DNA of 64,000 nucleotides from Coriobacteriaceae bacterium (lineage in GTDB: Bacteria; Actinomycetota; Coriobacteriia; Coriobacteriales; Coriobacteriaceae), in contig DAJPFV010000001.1 in NCBI GenBank assembly GCA_025993015.1, positions 1,426,001 through 1,490,000 of the forward strand, read 5' to 3'. Made by a program: the position numbers and the translations under genes. The notes beneath the pieces were generated by a model that did no database searches, was not told the DNA's origin, and saw only the letters and a program-made list of their open reading frames with translations. Shown here piece after piece: positions 50,155 through 57,843 of the stretch. How positions within the stretch are numbered: the first letter of the stretch is position 1; each line of letters starts with the position of its first letter.

Positions 50155-51315
50155 ATGGAGATCACCAAGGATATCCGCTACATCGGTGTCGACGATCACG
50201 ACATTGACCTGTTCGAGGGCCAGTACGACGTGTCCGAGAACGGTATGGCATACAACAGCTACGTTATCTTGGGCGATAAAATCGCTGTCGCCGATTCGGT
50301 CGACGCCGGCTTTGTCGACGAATGGCTCGGCAACCTCGAGGCCGCGCTTGACGGCCGTACGCCCGACTACCTGGTCGTCCATCACATGGAGCCCGATCAC
50401 TCCGCCGGCATCGCCGCCTTTATGGAGCGCTACCCCCAGGCCCAGATTGTGGCTAGCATGGGCGCCTTCCGCATGATGGTCAACTACTTTGGCACCGACT
50501 ACCCCGAGCGCAAGATGGTCGTCAAAGAGGGCGACGTGCTCGACCTGGGTGGCCACAGCCTGACCTTTATCGGCGCCCCCAACGTTCACTGGCCTGAGGT
50601 GATCTTCTCCTACGAGTCCACCGACAAGGTGCTCTTTAGTGCCGACGGCTTTGGCAAGTTTGGCGCCAACGACATCGAGGATCCCGAGGGCTGGGCTTGC
50701 GAGGCTCGCCGCTACTACTTTGGCATCGTCGGTAAGTTCGGCAAGTTCGTGCAGGCCGTGCTCAAGAAGGCCGCCGACCTGGACATCCAGATCATCTGCC
50801 CGCTCCACGGCCCCGTACTGACCGAGAATCTGGGCTATTACCTCGATACCTATAACACCTGGTCGAGCTATCAGCCCGAGGACGAGGGTATCACGATTGC
50901 CTATGCGAGCGTGTACGGGCATCTGAAGGCTGCCGTCGAGGAGCTCGCATCTGCGCTTGAGGCTCGCGGCCAGAAGGTCTCCGTCTTTGACCTGGCTCGC
51001 GACGACATGGCCGAGGCCGTTGAGGATGCGTTCCGCTACGACCGTCTGGTGCTCGCCTCCATTACCTATCAGGGCGAGATCTTCCCGTGCATGAGCACCT
51101 TTATCCACACGCTCGCCGAGCATGCCTACCAGAACCGCACCGTGGCGCTTGTCGAGTCCGGTTCCTGGGCGCCCGCAGCTGCCAAGGTTATGACCAAGGA
51201 GCTCGAGGGCATGAAGGACATCACCCTGACGCAGAACAAGGTGACTGTGCTGGGCTCGCTCAACGACGCCTCGCGCGCCCAGATCGAGGCCCTCGCCGAC
51301 GAGCTCTCCAAGTAG
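50155..51315 (+). CDS. fprA: FprA-type flavodiiron protein
   Basis: The 386-residue protein has a metallo-beta-lactamase-like di-iron domain (VVHHMEPDHSAGIAAFMERYP, VHWPEVIFSYES, CPLHGPVL) and a C-terminal flavodoxin domain from about residue 250 (IAYASVYGHLKAAVEELASAL, ITYQGEIFPCMSTFIHTLAE). It reduces oxygen or nitric oxide to protect an anaerobe. The start at 50155 has GGAGG upstream; a longer frame from 50092 has none. It is monocistronic. Confidence 0.92.
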   Translation: MEITKDIRYIGVDDHDIDLFEGQYDVSENGMAYNSYVILGDKIAVADSVDAGFVDEWLGNLEAALDGRTPDYLVVHHMEPDHSAGIAAFMERYPQAQIVASMGAFRMMVNYFGTDYPERKMVVKEGDVLDLGGHSLTFIGAPNVHWPEVIFSYESTDKVLFSADGFGKFGANDIEDPEGWACEARRYYFGIVGKFGKFVQAVLKKAADLDIQIICPLHGPVLTENLGYYLDTYNTWSSYQPEDEGITIAYASVYGHLKAAVEELASALEARGQKVSVFDLARDDMAEAVEDAFRYDRLVLASITYQGEIFPCMSTFIHTLAEHAYQNRTVALVESGSWAPAAAKVMTKELEGMKDITLTQNKVTVLGSLNDASRAQIEALADELSK

Positions 51316-51348
51316 CGACACGTTCACTTTTGGCGCTCAACTATCACA

Positions 51349-51391
51349 ACCACCACAAAGGGGGCAGGCACCTTTGTGGTGGTTTTTGTTT
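51349..51391 (+). terminator. Terminator after fprA
   Basis: AACCACCACAAAGG pairs with CCTTTGTGGTGG and is followed by TTTTTGTTT; it lies at the convergent end of the DeoR gene. Confidence 0.85.
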
Positions 51392-52193
51392 AAGCGCCGG
51401 CGATGATGAGGGCTGGACGTGCGCTGTCGGTGGCCTTGGCGATTGAGGTGGCGACGGCATGATCGGGGTCACGGTCCATCACGATGGTGTCGACATCGGT
51501 CAGCTCGGCAAAGCGGTACATGCCGCGTCCGTTAACCTTGCTGGCGTCCATGAGGGCGACGCTTTGATGGGCCGCGGCGATCATAGCCGTTTTGGTCTCG
51601 GCCATCTGGGGAAAGTCGGTCGTAAAGCCGCAGCTGGAGACAAAGGCGCCGGGGCACATGACGGCCAGATCGGCATGGACCATTTGGAGCGCCTGCATAG
51701 TGAGCGGTCCGTACAAATAACGATGGCCTTTGCGCAACGCCCCGCCCAGCATGACGACATCGACCGAGGGCATGCTCTCGTCGATGTAATCGGCAATGGT
51801 AATGTCGGCCGTGATGACGGTGATGCCGTTGCGTTGATCGAGGAGCCGGACGAACTCGAGCGCCGTGGTGCCCGAGTCGACGAGCAACGTGTCGCCGTCA
51901 TTGACGAGCTCGATGGCGCTTTGCGCGATGGCCTGCTTGGCGGCGACGTTGACGTTGATGCGGCGATCCTGCGTGGAGACGGTCAGGCGTTTGTGGAGCG
52001 AGACGGCACCGCCGTGCGTGCGGCGCAGCTTGCCTGCTTCGGCGAGCGCGTCCAGGTCGGCGCGGGCGGTGACGGAGGACACGCCAAAGGTCTGGGCGAT
52101 TTCTGCTACCTGCACCGAGGCATTATGATCGAGCATTTCCAAAATGGCGGTACGGCGTTCGTCGGCAAAGGCACGGTTGGTGGCTTGGGCCAT
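51390..52193 (-). CDS. DeoR/GlpR-family regulator, divergent to gatY
   Basis: The 267-residue protein has the HTH VQVAEIAQTFGVSSVTARADLDALAEAGKLRRTHGG and the sensor motifs DGDTLLVDSGTTALEFV, VVMLGGALRKGHRYLYGP and ALMDASKVNGRGMYRFA. It sits divergent from gatY and a TGTTCGATATTG site lies between, the same site seen before lacF and lacG2. It is therefore a candidate LacR-like repressor of the tagatose-6-P pathway. GGAG before 52193 sets the start; the frame extends 19 codons further without support. Confidence 0.88.
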   Translation of the reverse strand: MAQATNRAFADERRTAILEMLDHNASVQVAEIAQTFGVSSVTARADLDALAEAGKLRRTHGGAVSLHKRLTVSTQDRRINVNVAAKQAIAQSAIELVNDGDTLLVDSGTTALEFVRLLDQRNGITVITADITIADYIDESMPSVDVVMLGGALRKGHRYLYGPLTMQALQMVHADLAVMCPGAFVSSCGFTTDFPQMAETKTAMIAAAHQSVALMDASKVNGRGMYRFAELTDVDTIVMDRDPDHAVATSIAKATDSARPALIIAGA

Positions 52194-52527
52194 GCTTGCT
52201 CCATTCTCGGCTAAATTTGCAGGAATTGTGTTGACTCTATTTTCGTTCATTTTCTTTTTGAGTAAGAAAACACCTTTCGATTACTTATCTTTTCTATAAA
52301 AGAAAGACGCTGAACGCCCAAAATTCAATATCGAACATGTCCACTCGGCTCATATTCCTTCCGTTTACTTTTCAAAAACGACGGTATTGACCTGCATGGG
52401 CTCAATATCTCGCACGTGCAAAGCCGCTGAATTTCATACAATGAACGCAGTAAAACGCAAGGTAAAACACCTTGTGAACAACTACGCCCGATGTCCAGAT
52501 GCGGGCGAGGGAGAGGAGCAAACGCTC
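52194..52527. promoter_or_regulatory. Divergent control region with a DeoR-type site
   Basis: CAATATCGAACA at 52326-52337 is the inverse of TGTTCGATATTG. An AT-rich stretch (CTTTTCTATAAAAGAAAG and nearby) probably holds the two promoters. No gene is visible; an upstream extension of the gatY frame has no ribosome site. Confidence 0.5.
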
Positions 52528-53385
52528 ATGGCACTTGTTACCACCGAAAAGATGCTCAAGGACGCTCAGGCCGGCCACTACGCCGTCGGCGCGTTCAACG
52601 TCGAGAACCTCGAGTTTGTTATGGCCGTTCTGGCCGCTGCCGAGGAGACCAAGTCCCCCGTCATCATGCAGACCACCCCGGGCACCATCAAGACCGCTGG
52701 TCTGGACTACTTCTACGGCATGGTCAAGGCTGCCGCCGAGCGCGCTTCCGTGCCCGTCGCTCTGCACCTCGATCACGGCGATGGCTATGACCGCTGCATG
52801 CAGGCTTTCCGCACTGGCTACACCTCTGTCATGATCGACGGTTCGCACGAGTCCTTCGAGGACAACATCGCCCTGACCAAGTCCGTCGCCGATGCTGGCC
52901 GCGCCATGGGCGTGCCCGTCGAGGCTGAGCTTGGTAAGGTTGGCGGCAAGGAGGACGACGGTCCCGCGGTTGAGGGCGAGAGCCCCTACACCGATCCCGC
53001 CGAGGCCAAGGAGTTCGTCGAGCGCACTGGCTGCACGTCGCTGGCCATTGGCGTTGGCACCAGCCACGGCGTGTACACGAGCGATCCGCACATCGAGCAG
53101 TCCGTGGTCAAGGCCATCCGCGACGCCGTCGACGTGCCGCTGGTCCTGCACGGCACCTCTGGCGTGCCCGATGAGCAGGTTGCCGAGGCTGTGAAGAACG
53201 GCATCTGCAAGGTCAACTACGCTACCGAGCTGCGTCAGGCCTACACCAAGGGCTTCATGGCATACATGGCCGAGAACCCTGCCTGCTTCGACCCCAAGAA
53301 GCCGGCCAAGGAGGGCATGCGCGAGATCACCGAGCTGGTTAAGATCCGCATGACCAACCTCAACTCTGTGGGCAAAGCAGAGTAA
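52528..53385 (+). CDS. gatY: Class II tagatose/fructose-bisphosphate aldolase
   Basis: The 285-residue class II aldolase has AGHYAVGAFNVENLEFVMAV, the zinc motif ALHLDHGDGYD (about residues 82-92), MIDGSHESFEDN, EAELGKVGGKEDD, and the LVLHGTSGVPDEQVAEAVKNG phosphate loop. It splits tagatose-1,6-bisphosphate made by LacC, closing both the lactose and GalNAc routes; fructose-1,6-bisphosphate is the other possible substrate. GAGAGGAG precedes the ATG at 52528. Confidence 0.88.
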   Translation: MALVTTEKMLKDAQAGHYAVGAFNVENLEFVMAVLAAAEETKSPVIMQTTPGTIKTAGLDYFYGMVKAAAERASVPVALHLDHGDGYDRCMQAFRTGYTSVMIDGSHESFEDNIALTKSVADAGRAMGVPVEAELGKVGGKEDDGPAVEGESPYTDPAEAKEFVERTGCTSLAIGVGTSHGVYTSDPHIEQSVVKAIRDAVDVPLVLHGTSGVPDEQVAEAVKNGICKVNYATELRQAYTKGFMAYMAENPACFDPKKPAKEGMREITELVKIRMTNLNSVGKAE

Positions 53386-53417
53386 CAGCAAGGGTACTCC
53401 GACTCGCTACATATCCC

Positions 53418-53543
53418 GGGGAGGGACGAGGGCTTAGTTCCCCAATCGTCCTCGGGCATGCAAAAAGCCTCGCTGCGCACTTCGTGCGGCGAGGCTTTTT
53501 GCCCCCTGCGGAAAGATTGGGGAGCTAAGCCCTCGTCCCTCCC
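53418..53543. repeat. Large inverted repeat around a terminator
   Basis: GGGAGGGACGAGGGCTTAG then TTCCCCAATC (53418-53446) is matched in inverse at 53515-53543 with one mismatch of 29. Inside lies AAAAGCCTCGC/GCGAGGCTTTTT, a terminator for gatY. Confidence 0.8.
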
Positions 53544-53790
53544 AGGTTGACCTACTCGAGGTCGTCGCCCTTGTGGCGTTAGGGCGGAAAAATAATAAGA
53601 AGCCTTCGCGCTGCGGAATGATTTTGGAAACTAAGTACGGGACCCGCCCAAACCGTCCTGCTCAATCGCCCTTGTGGCGTTAGTGTCGGAAAAATAAGGC
53701 GAGGCTTTTTGCCCCCTGCGGAAAGATTGGGGAGCTAAGCCCTCGTCCCTCCCAAGTTGACCTTCTCGAGGTCGTCGCCCTTGTGGCGTT
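53489..53790 (+). repeat. Tandem repeat of about 105 bp, three units
   Basis: 53489-53580 and 53699-53790 are 92-base direct repeats differing at two positions. The stretch between is a diverged middle unit that keeps CGCCCTTGTGGCGTTAG and GGAAAAATAA. No gene is visible between gatY and the HAD gene. Confidence 0.8.
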
Positions 53791-53815
53791 GGGCTGATAG
53801 GGTGGGGCGCGTGGG

Positions 53816-54439
53816 TTACTTGGTTGTTAGGGTTAGTAGGTCTTTGGGGGTTTTGAGGTTGTAGGTGGCGTTTGGGATGTCTTGGTGTGATCCCCATGCT
53901 GCTCGGGCAAAACTGACCCCTGCTGAAGTTGCGCATTGTTCGTCGTAGACGGTGTCGCCAACGTAGATGACGCTGTTGGGGTTTGCGCCCGTACGTCGGA
54001 GATATTCGAGCATGGGTGCGGGTGCGGGTTTGTGTTCGGTTGTGTCTTCGACAAGGATGATGTGCTCAAAATACGTATCGAAGCCAAGAGGTGCTATTTC
54101 CTCTGCGTATTCGTCGCGCGCACGTGAGGAGACAATGCCAAGATTGCAACCGCTATCGGCGAGTTTTGCGATGACTTCAAGCAAACCTGGAAACACGCTG
54201 ATGGTGCTTTTAAAGCTGGCGGCAACTTGGCACCAGCGATCCAACGTTGCTTGCGAGTAGATTCCAAGTTTCTCAAGGGCATTCTTGCCGGGTATGCCGA
54301 GGGCAAATTCAAGCTCGTTTCGTGGGAGCGTTTTGCCGGTCTTTTCTTGGACAATCTGGGCAAGCGATGACAGAACGCTTTCTTCTGTATCTGCCAATGT
54401 TCCATCAACATCAAACACGATATGGTCAAAGTGCTTCAT
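53816..54439 (-). CDS. HAD-superfamily phosphatase (phosphoglycolate phosphatase-like)
   Basis: The 207-residue protein has HAD motif I IVFDVDGTLADT (residues 7-18), motif II LGIVSSRARDEY, motif III KPAPAPMLEYL and motif IV VIYVGDTVYDEQCA. The substrate cannot be read from sequence. It is clearly AT-richer than the genes around it and sits beside a repeat cluster, which suggests transfer. It is 56 bases from the AraC gene on the same strand and may be co-transcribed. Confidence 0.85.
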   Translation of the reverse strand: MKHFDHIVFDVDGTLADTEESVLSSLAQIVQEKTGKTLPRNELEFALGIPGKNALEKLGIYSQATLDRWCQVAASFKSTISVFPGLLEVIAKLADSGCNLGIVSSRARDEYAEEIAPLGFDTYFEHIILVEDTTEHKPAPAPMLEYLRRTGANPNSVIYVGDTVYDEQCATSAGVSFARAAWGSHQDIPNATYNLKTPKDLLTLTTK

Positions 54440-54495
54440 ATGGTTGCTCCTATCTGTTGTTTGCCTGCAAGTTTGATGCAGTGACAGAAGAAGGG

Positions 54496-55434
54496 CTAGC
54501 GGGATTTCTGCCTGGTGCTATCGAGATTCTGCCTCGCTGCTCGATAGCTCGAAGGAGTGCACCCCATTTGTTCTTTAAATACCTGGCCAAGATGGCTTGC
54601 TGTCGCAAAGCCGCATTGGCGCGCGACTGTCTGGACCGTTCGCGTGGTGTGTGCCAAAAGTTCGCAAGCACGGTTTACGCGGTATGCGCGCAGATATGCC
54701 GCCGGGGTCGTTCCTGCGCAAGCTTCGATAATGCGGTAACACTCTCTTTCGCTTACGCCGGCTGCAGATGCTATCTGGGGCACATCTACAGCGGCTGCAT
54801 AGTTTGCGCGGATAAAGTCCAGGATTGCCTTGAACTGTACGTCGCGGCTGGTCATCCAAGAGGCGTTGTCGGAGGAAAAGAGCGGTTCGGCCTTGGCGTA
54901 AATCTGAATCCAGAGCTCTGACAAGCTATTCCGAAGCGCCATCTCGTTCTGCGGCCGTTGAAGGTCGTGGTTAAAGGAACTCTTTAGCAAATCGATAAAG
55001 GGCATATCGTCGGGGTTGGTGGGCGACCATTTGAGCACATCGACGCCTCGACATTGCAGCAAGGGATTGATATAGCGCTTTTGAAGGCGTCCCGCGGGAT
55101 CGCCGAGCATCGACGGCTGAAAGATATGCAACATTTGAATGGCCGGTGCCGAATTGGGTGATTGCAGCGTGCTGTGCAAAACGCCGCCGTTGATAAAGCC
55201 GGCGGACCCTTCCTCAAAGCGTACGTGCTCATGAGCCGCGCGCGTTCGATAGTCAATCGCTCCCTGCTCCATGTAGAAAAGCTCAACTTCGGAATGCCAG
55301 TGCCAGGGGACGGAATTGCCCGGATAGCGAGCGAATTCTGCGCGTTCGGCAATATAGGGCCAGTCTTCGGCGGTCTCGGGAAACGCTTCCTCGCGTCCTC
55401 CGCGGTGCAATTCTATGTGATCCATGTTTCGCAT
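54496..55434 (-). CDS. AraC-family regulator with cupin sensor
   Basis: The 312-residue protein has an N-terminal cupin-like sensor (NSVPWHWHSEVELFYMEQGAI, residues 39-59) and two C-terminal AraC helix-turn-helices from about residue 210 (AAVDVPQIASAAGVSERECY and TVQTVARQCGFATASHLGQV). It probably controls a sugar or stress gene, perhaps the HAD gene downstream. The start could be 55434 or the in-frame ATG at 55425; neither has a clear ribosome site. Confidence 0.87.
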   Translation of the reverse strand: MRNMDHIELHRGGREEAFPETAEDWPYIAERAEFARYPGNSVPWHWHSEVELFYMEQGAIDYRTRAAHEHVRFEEGSAGFINGGVLHSTLQSPNSAPAIQMLHIFQPSMLGDPAGRLQKRYINPLLQCRGVDVLKWSPTNPDDMPFIDLLKSSFNHDLQRPQNEMALRNSLSELWIQIYAKAEPLFSSDNASWMTSRDVQFKAILDFIRANYAAAVDVPQIASAAGVSERECYRIIEACAGTTPAAYLRAYRVNRACELLAHTTRTVQTVARQCGFATASHLGQVFKEQMGCTPSSYRAARQNLDSTRQKSR

Positions 55435-55459
55435 GGCATCAGTATAAAGCGCGATGGGC

Positions 55460-55669
55460 TTAGATTGCTCTTGCCTGTTCGGGGAACGCCTTGTCTAGGG
55501 ATGCTTGGAGCTTTTCGAAGGATGCTCGCAAGTTGAGGCTCTGATTGGTTGACCGGTTGGTTTTTGTGGTGGGGGAGTCGAGGAGGCCGTCTCTCTGTGT
55601 CGGGGGGAAGGAGAAAAGGTTTGCATGTTTTAGGGATGGCTGCTGTGCTGCGTCATTGGAAGAATGCAT
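55460..55669 (-). CDS. Possible small protein (69 residues)
   Basis: A GAGGAGG site lies 10 bases before the ATG. The product is polar, with a C-terminal helix-like part (LRASFEKLQASLDKAFPEQ). It lies just upstream of the AraC gene on the same strand. I recognise no family and the evidence for coding is limited. Confidence 0.3.
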   Translation of the reverse strand: MHSSNDAAQQPSLKHANLFSFPPTQRDGLLDSPTTKTNRSTNQSLNLRASFEKLQASLDKAFPEQARAI

Positions 55670-55922
55670 GCTTATGCGGCCTCCTCGATGTCCACCAAAA
55701 GGTTGCGCACGGGGTGTGCTGCTAGGTCCCGTGCGTTGGCAGTATTATGCCGCGGCTGTTGCAAAGAAGCGCTAAAGAAAGGCTTAATCAGGTTTAATGT
55801 AACCATGAAACCGCAGGTCAAAGCCATCGAGTAACACTCTTGAAAGGTTTTGAGCTTAAGGGCTTTCTAAGGTTTGTGACGTGGATGTGGCGCGGACGTG
55901 CGGAGCGTGTGAATGCTCGCTG

Positions 55923-56909
55923 TTAGCGCTGCGGCTCTGCGGCGCGCACCTGCTCGATGACCTTTTCCATCGTGGTGTCGATGCGGTCTTTTTTGAGCTC
56001 GCATTCCCAGATGGTTATGGGCGTCCAGCCCATTTGAGTGAGCGCTGCCACGGCGGCGCGATCGCGCTCGACGTTGCGACGGAATTATGCTTCCCAAAAC
56101 TCAACGTTGCGCTTGGGCTGGCTAGGGTTGCACTTGGGACAGCGGTGCCAAAAGCAGCCGTTGACGAAGATGGCAATCTTGCGCCCAGGAAAGGCGATGT
56201 CGGGCTTGCCGGGAACCTTCCATTCCAGGCGATAGCCGGTGAGGCCCGCTGCGCGCAGGCGCTGGCGAACGAGCAGCTCTGGCTTGGTATTGGCGCGCTT
56301 GTTGCCCTTCATGGACTTTTTGATGGCGGCGCGACGGCGGACCAGTTCGCGCTCGTCAGCGGAGAGGTCCGAGGTATCGATGCCGTCGAGCAGACCGGGC
56401 TTGGGACGCTTCTTGCTGCGGCGCTTAGGTGCGCGCTTGGGTTTGGTGGCGGGTTTGTCGGCTGTGTTGGGCACGGCGTCATCGGCGGAGCTTGTCTCGA
56501 GTCGGTCTTCCTTCAGCTCAATCAGGGCATCGATAAGCCCCTTGTCGGCGGGCATCCATTCCACCGTGGCAAGCGAGGCGCGCGGAATCCAGCGGATATC
56601 GAGCTGTCGGTCATGTTTCTGAGGCTCATCGGATTCATCGGCGAGCGAGCAGTAGTAGCACTCCATGGAGAGATGAAAATCGGGGTAGTCATACTCAACG
56701 GTATAGAAATCGCGCAGGTTGGTAACTTTTACCTGCAGCTCTTCCATGAGCTCGCGGCGCACGGCGTCTTCGGGTGTCTCGCCGCGCATGAGCTTGCCGC
56801 CCGGGAATTCCCACAGTCCCTGCATGTCGCCGTAGCCGCGCTGCACGGCAAGCAGCTCATCGGATCCTTCTTTGCGAATGATCCCAGCGGCAACATGAAC
56901 AGTCTTCAA
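55923..56909 (-). pseudogene. Nudix-Vsr fusion with an in-frame stop
   Basis: From a TTG at 56909 (AGAGGA upstream) the frame encodes a MutT-like Nudix domain: VHVAAGIIRKEG, LWEFPGGKLMRGETPEDAVR, RRELMEELQV (Nudix box at about residues 37-59). A Lys/Arg-rich linker and a Vsr-type endonuclease domain follow (NTKPELLVRQRLRAAGLTGY, GKPDIAFPGRKIAIFVNGCF, WHRCPKCNPSQPKRNVEFWE). A TAA at 56085-56087 interrupts it. In frame beyond lie the remaining 53 residues typical of Vsr (FRRNVERDRAAVAAL, GWTPITIWECEL), ending at 55923. Replacing the stop by AAA restores the family's Lys. Confidence 0.8.
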
Positions 56910-57057
56910 CAGGAGTCCTCTCTCAATATCATCACGTGGCAGGCTAGCTACCCCTACCTTACACAACGGTAAGGCAAGCGTAAGCCATATCGATGGTAGC
57001 CGACTCGTCTTCTTGCGACTATAGATGCCGTAGACTAATTGCAAGAAAGGACTCGGT

Positions 57058-57843
57058 ATGCAAACCACGCACATGGCGACCCCGGTACTGGAGGTCGCGC
57101 ATCTCGAAAAGGTATATGGAGCGCTGGGCAACGTGACCCGTGCGCTCAACGACGTCAGCTTTACCGTCAACCGCGGCGAATTTGTGGGCATCATGGGCGC
57201 TTCGGGCTCGGGCAAGTCGACGTTGCTCAACTGCGTGTCGACCATCGATAGCGCCACAAGTGGCACGATCCGCATCAACGGGCAGGACGTAACACGCATG
57301 AAGCAGGCTAAGCTTTCGCAGTTCCGCCGCGAGGAGCTGGGCTTTATATTCCAGGACTCCAACCTGCTCGATACGCTCACGGCACGCGAGAACATCGCCC
57401 TGCCGCTCACCATCGCCCGCACAAACTCGGCAGAGATCTCGACCCGCGTGCAGGATGTGGCAGCGCGCCTGTCCATCAGTCAGGTGCTCGACAAGTATCC
57501 CTACCAGATGTCCGGCGGCCAGCAGCAGCGCGTTGCCGCAGCTCGCGCGCTCGTCACCGACCCCACCATGATCATGGCCGACGAGCCCACCGGCGCCCTC
57601 GATTCCAAGAGCGCCCGTCTGCTGCTCGAGAGCCTGGATGCCCTTAACCGCCGCCTGCGCGCCACCGTGCTCATGGTCACGCACGACAGCTTTGCCGCCA
57701 GCTACACGAGCCGTGTGCTGTTTATCCGCGACGGCAAGATCTTCACCGAGCTGCGCCGCGGCGACACCGACCGCCGAGAGTTCTTCGACCGCATTATGGA
57801 GGTCGTTGCCATGATGGGCGGTGAGGGCTCCGATGCTCTGTAA
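57058..57843 (+). CDS. ABC transporter ATPase (BceA/MacB type)
   Basis: The 261-residue ATPase has Walker A GASGSGKSTLLNCV (about residues 48-61), the Q-loop FIFQDSNLLDTLT, signature MSGGQQQRVAAARAL and Walker B MIMADEPTGALDSK. Partnered with the 733-residue FtsX-type permease that follows, it matches peptide-antibiotic resistance/sensing transporters. No two-component pair lies next to it. AAAGGA precedes the ATG. The last 11 bases overlap the permease. Confidence 0.9.
   Translation: MQTTHMATPVLEVAHLEKVYGALGNVTRALNDVSFTVNRGEFVGIMGASGSGKSTLLNCVSTIDSATSGTIRINGQDVTRMKQAKLSQFRREELGFIFQDSNLLDTLTARENIALPLTIARTNSAEISTRVQDVAARLSISQVLDKYPYQMSGGQQQRVAAARALVTDPTMIMADEPTGALDSKSARLLLESLDALNRRLRATVLMVTHDSFAASYTSRVLFIRDGKIFTELRRGDTDRREFFDRIMEVVAMMGGEGSDAL

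Noticed and set aside
55545..55775. A 76-codon plus-strand frame
   Set aside because: It overlaps a more plausible minus-strand frame, lacks a ribosome site and resembles no family.
56910..57476. Upstream extension of the Nudix-Vsr frame
   Set aside because: It is antisense to the ABC ATPase gene; the Nudix domain begins at 56909 with a suitable ribosome site.
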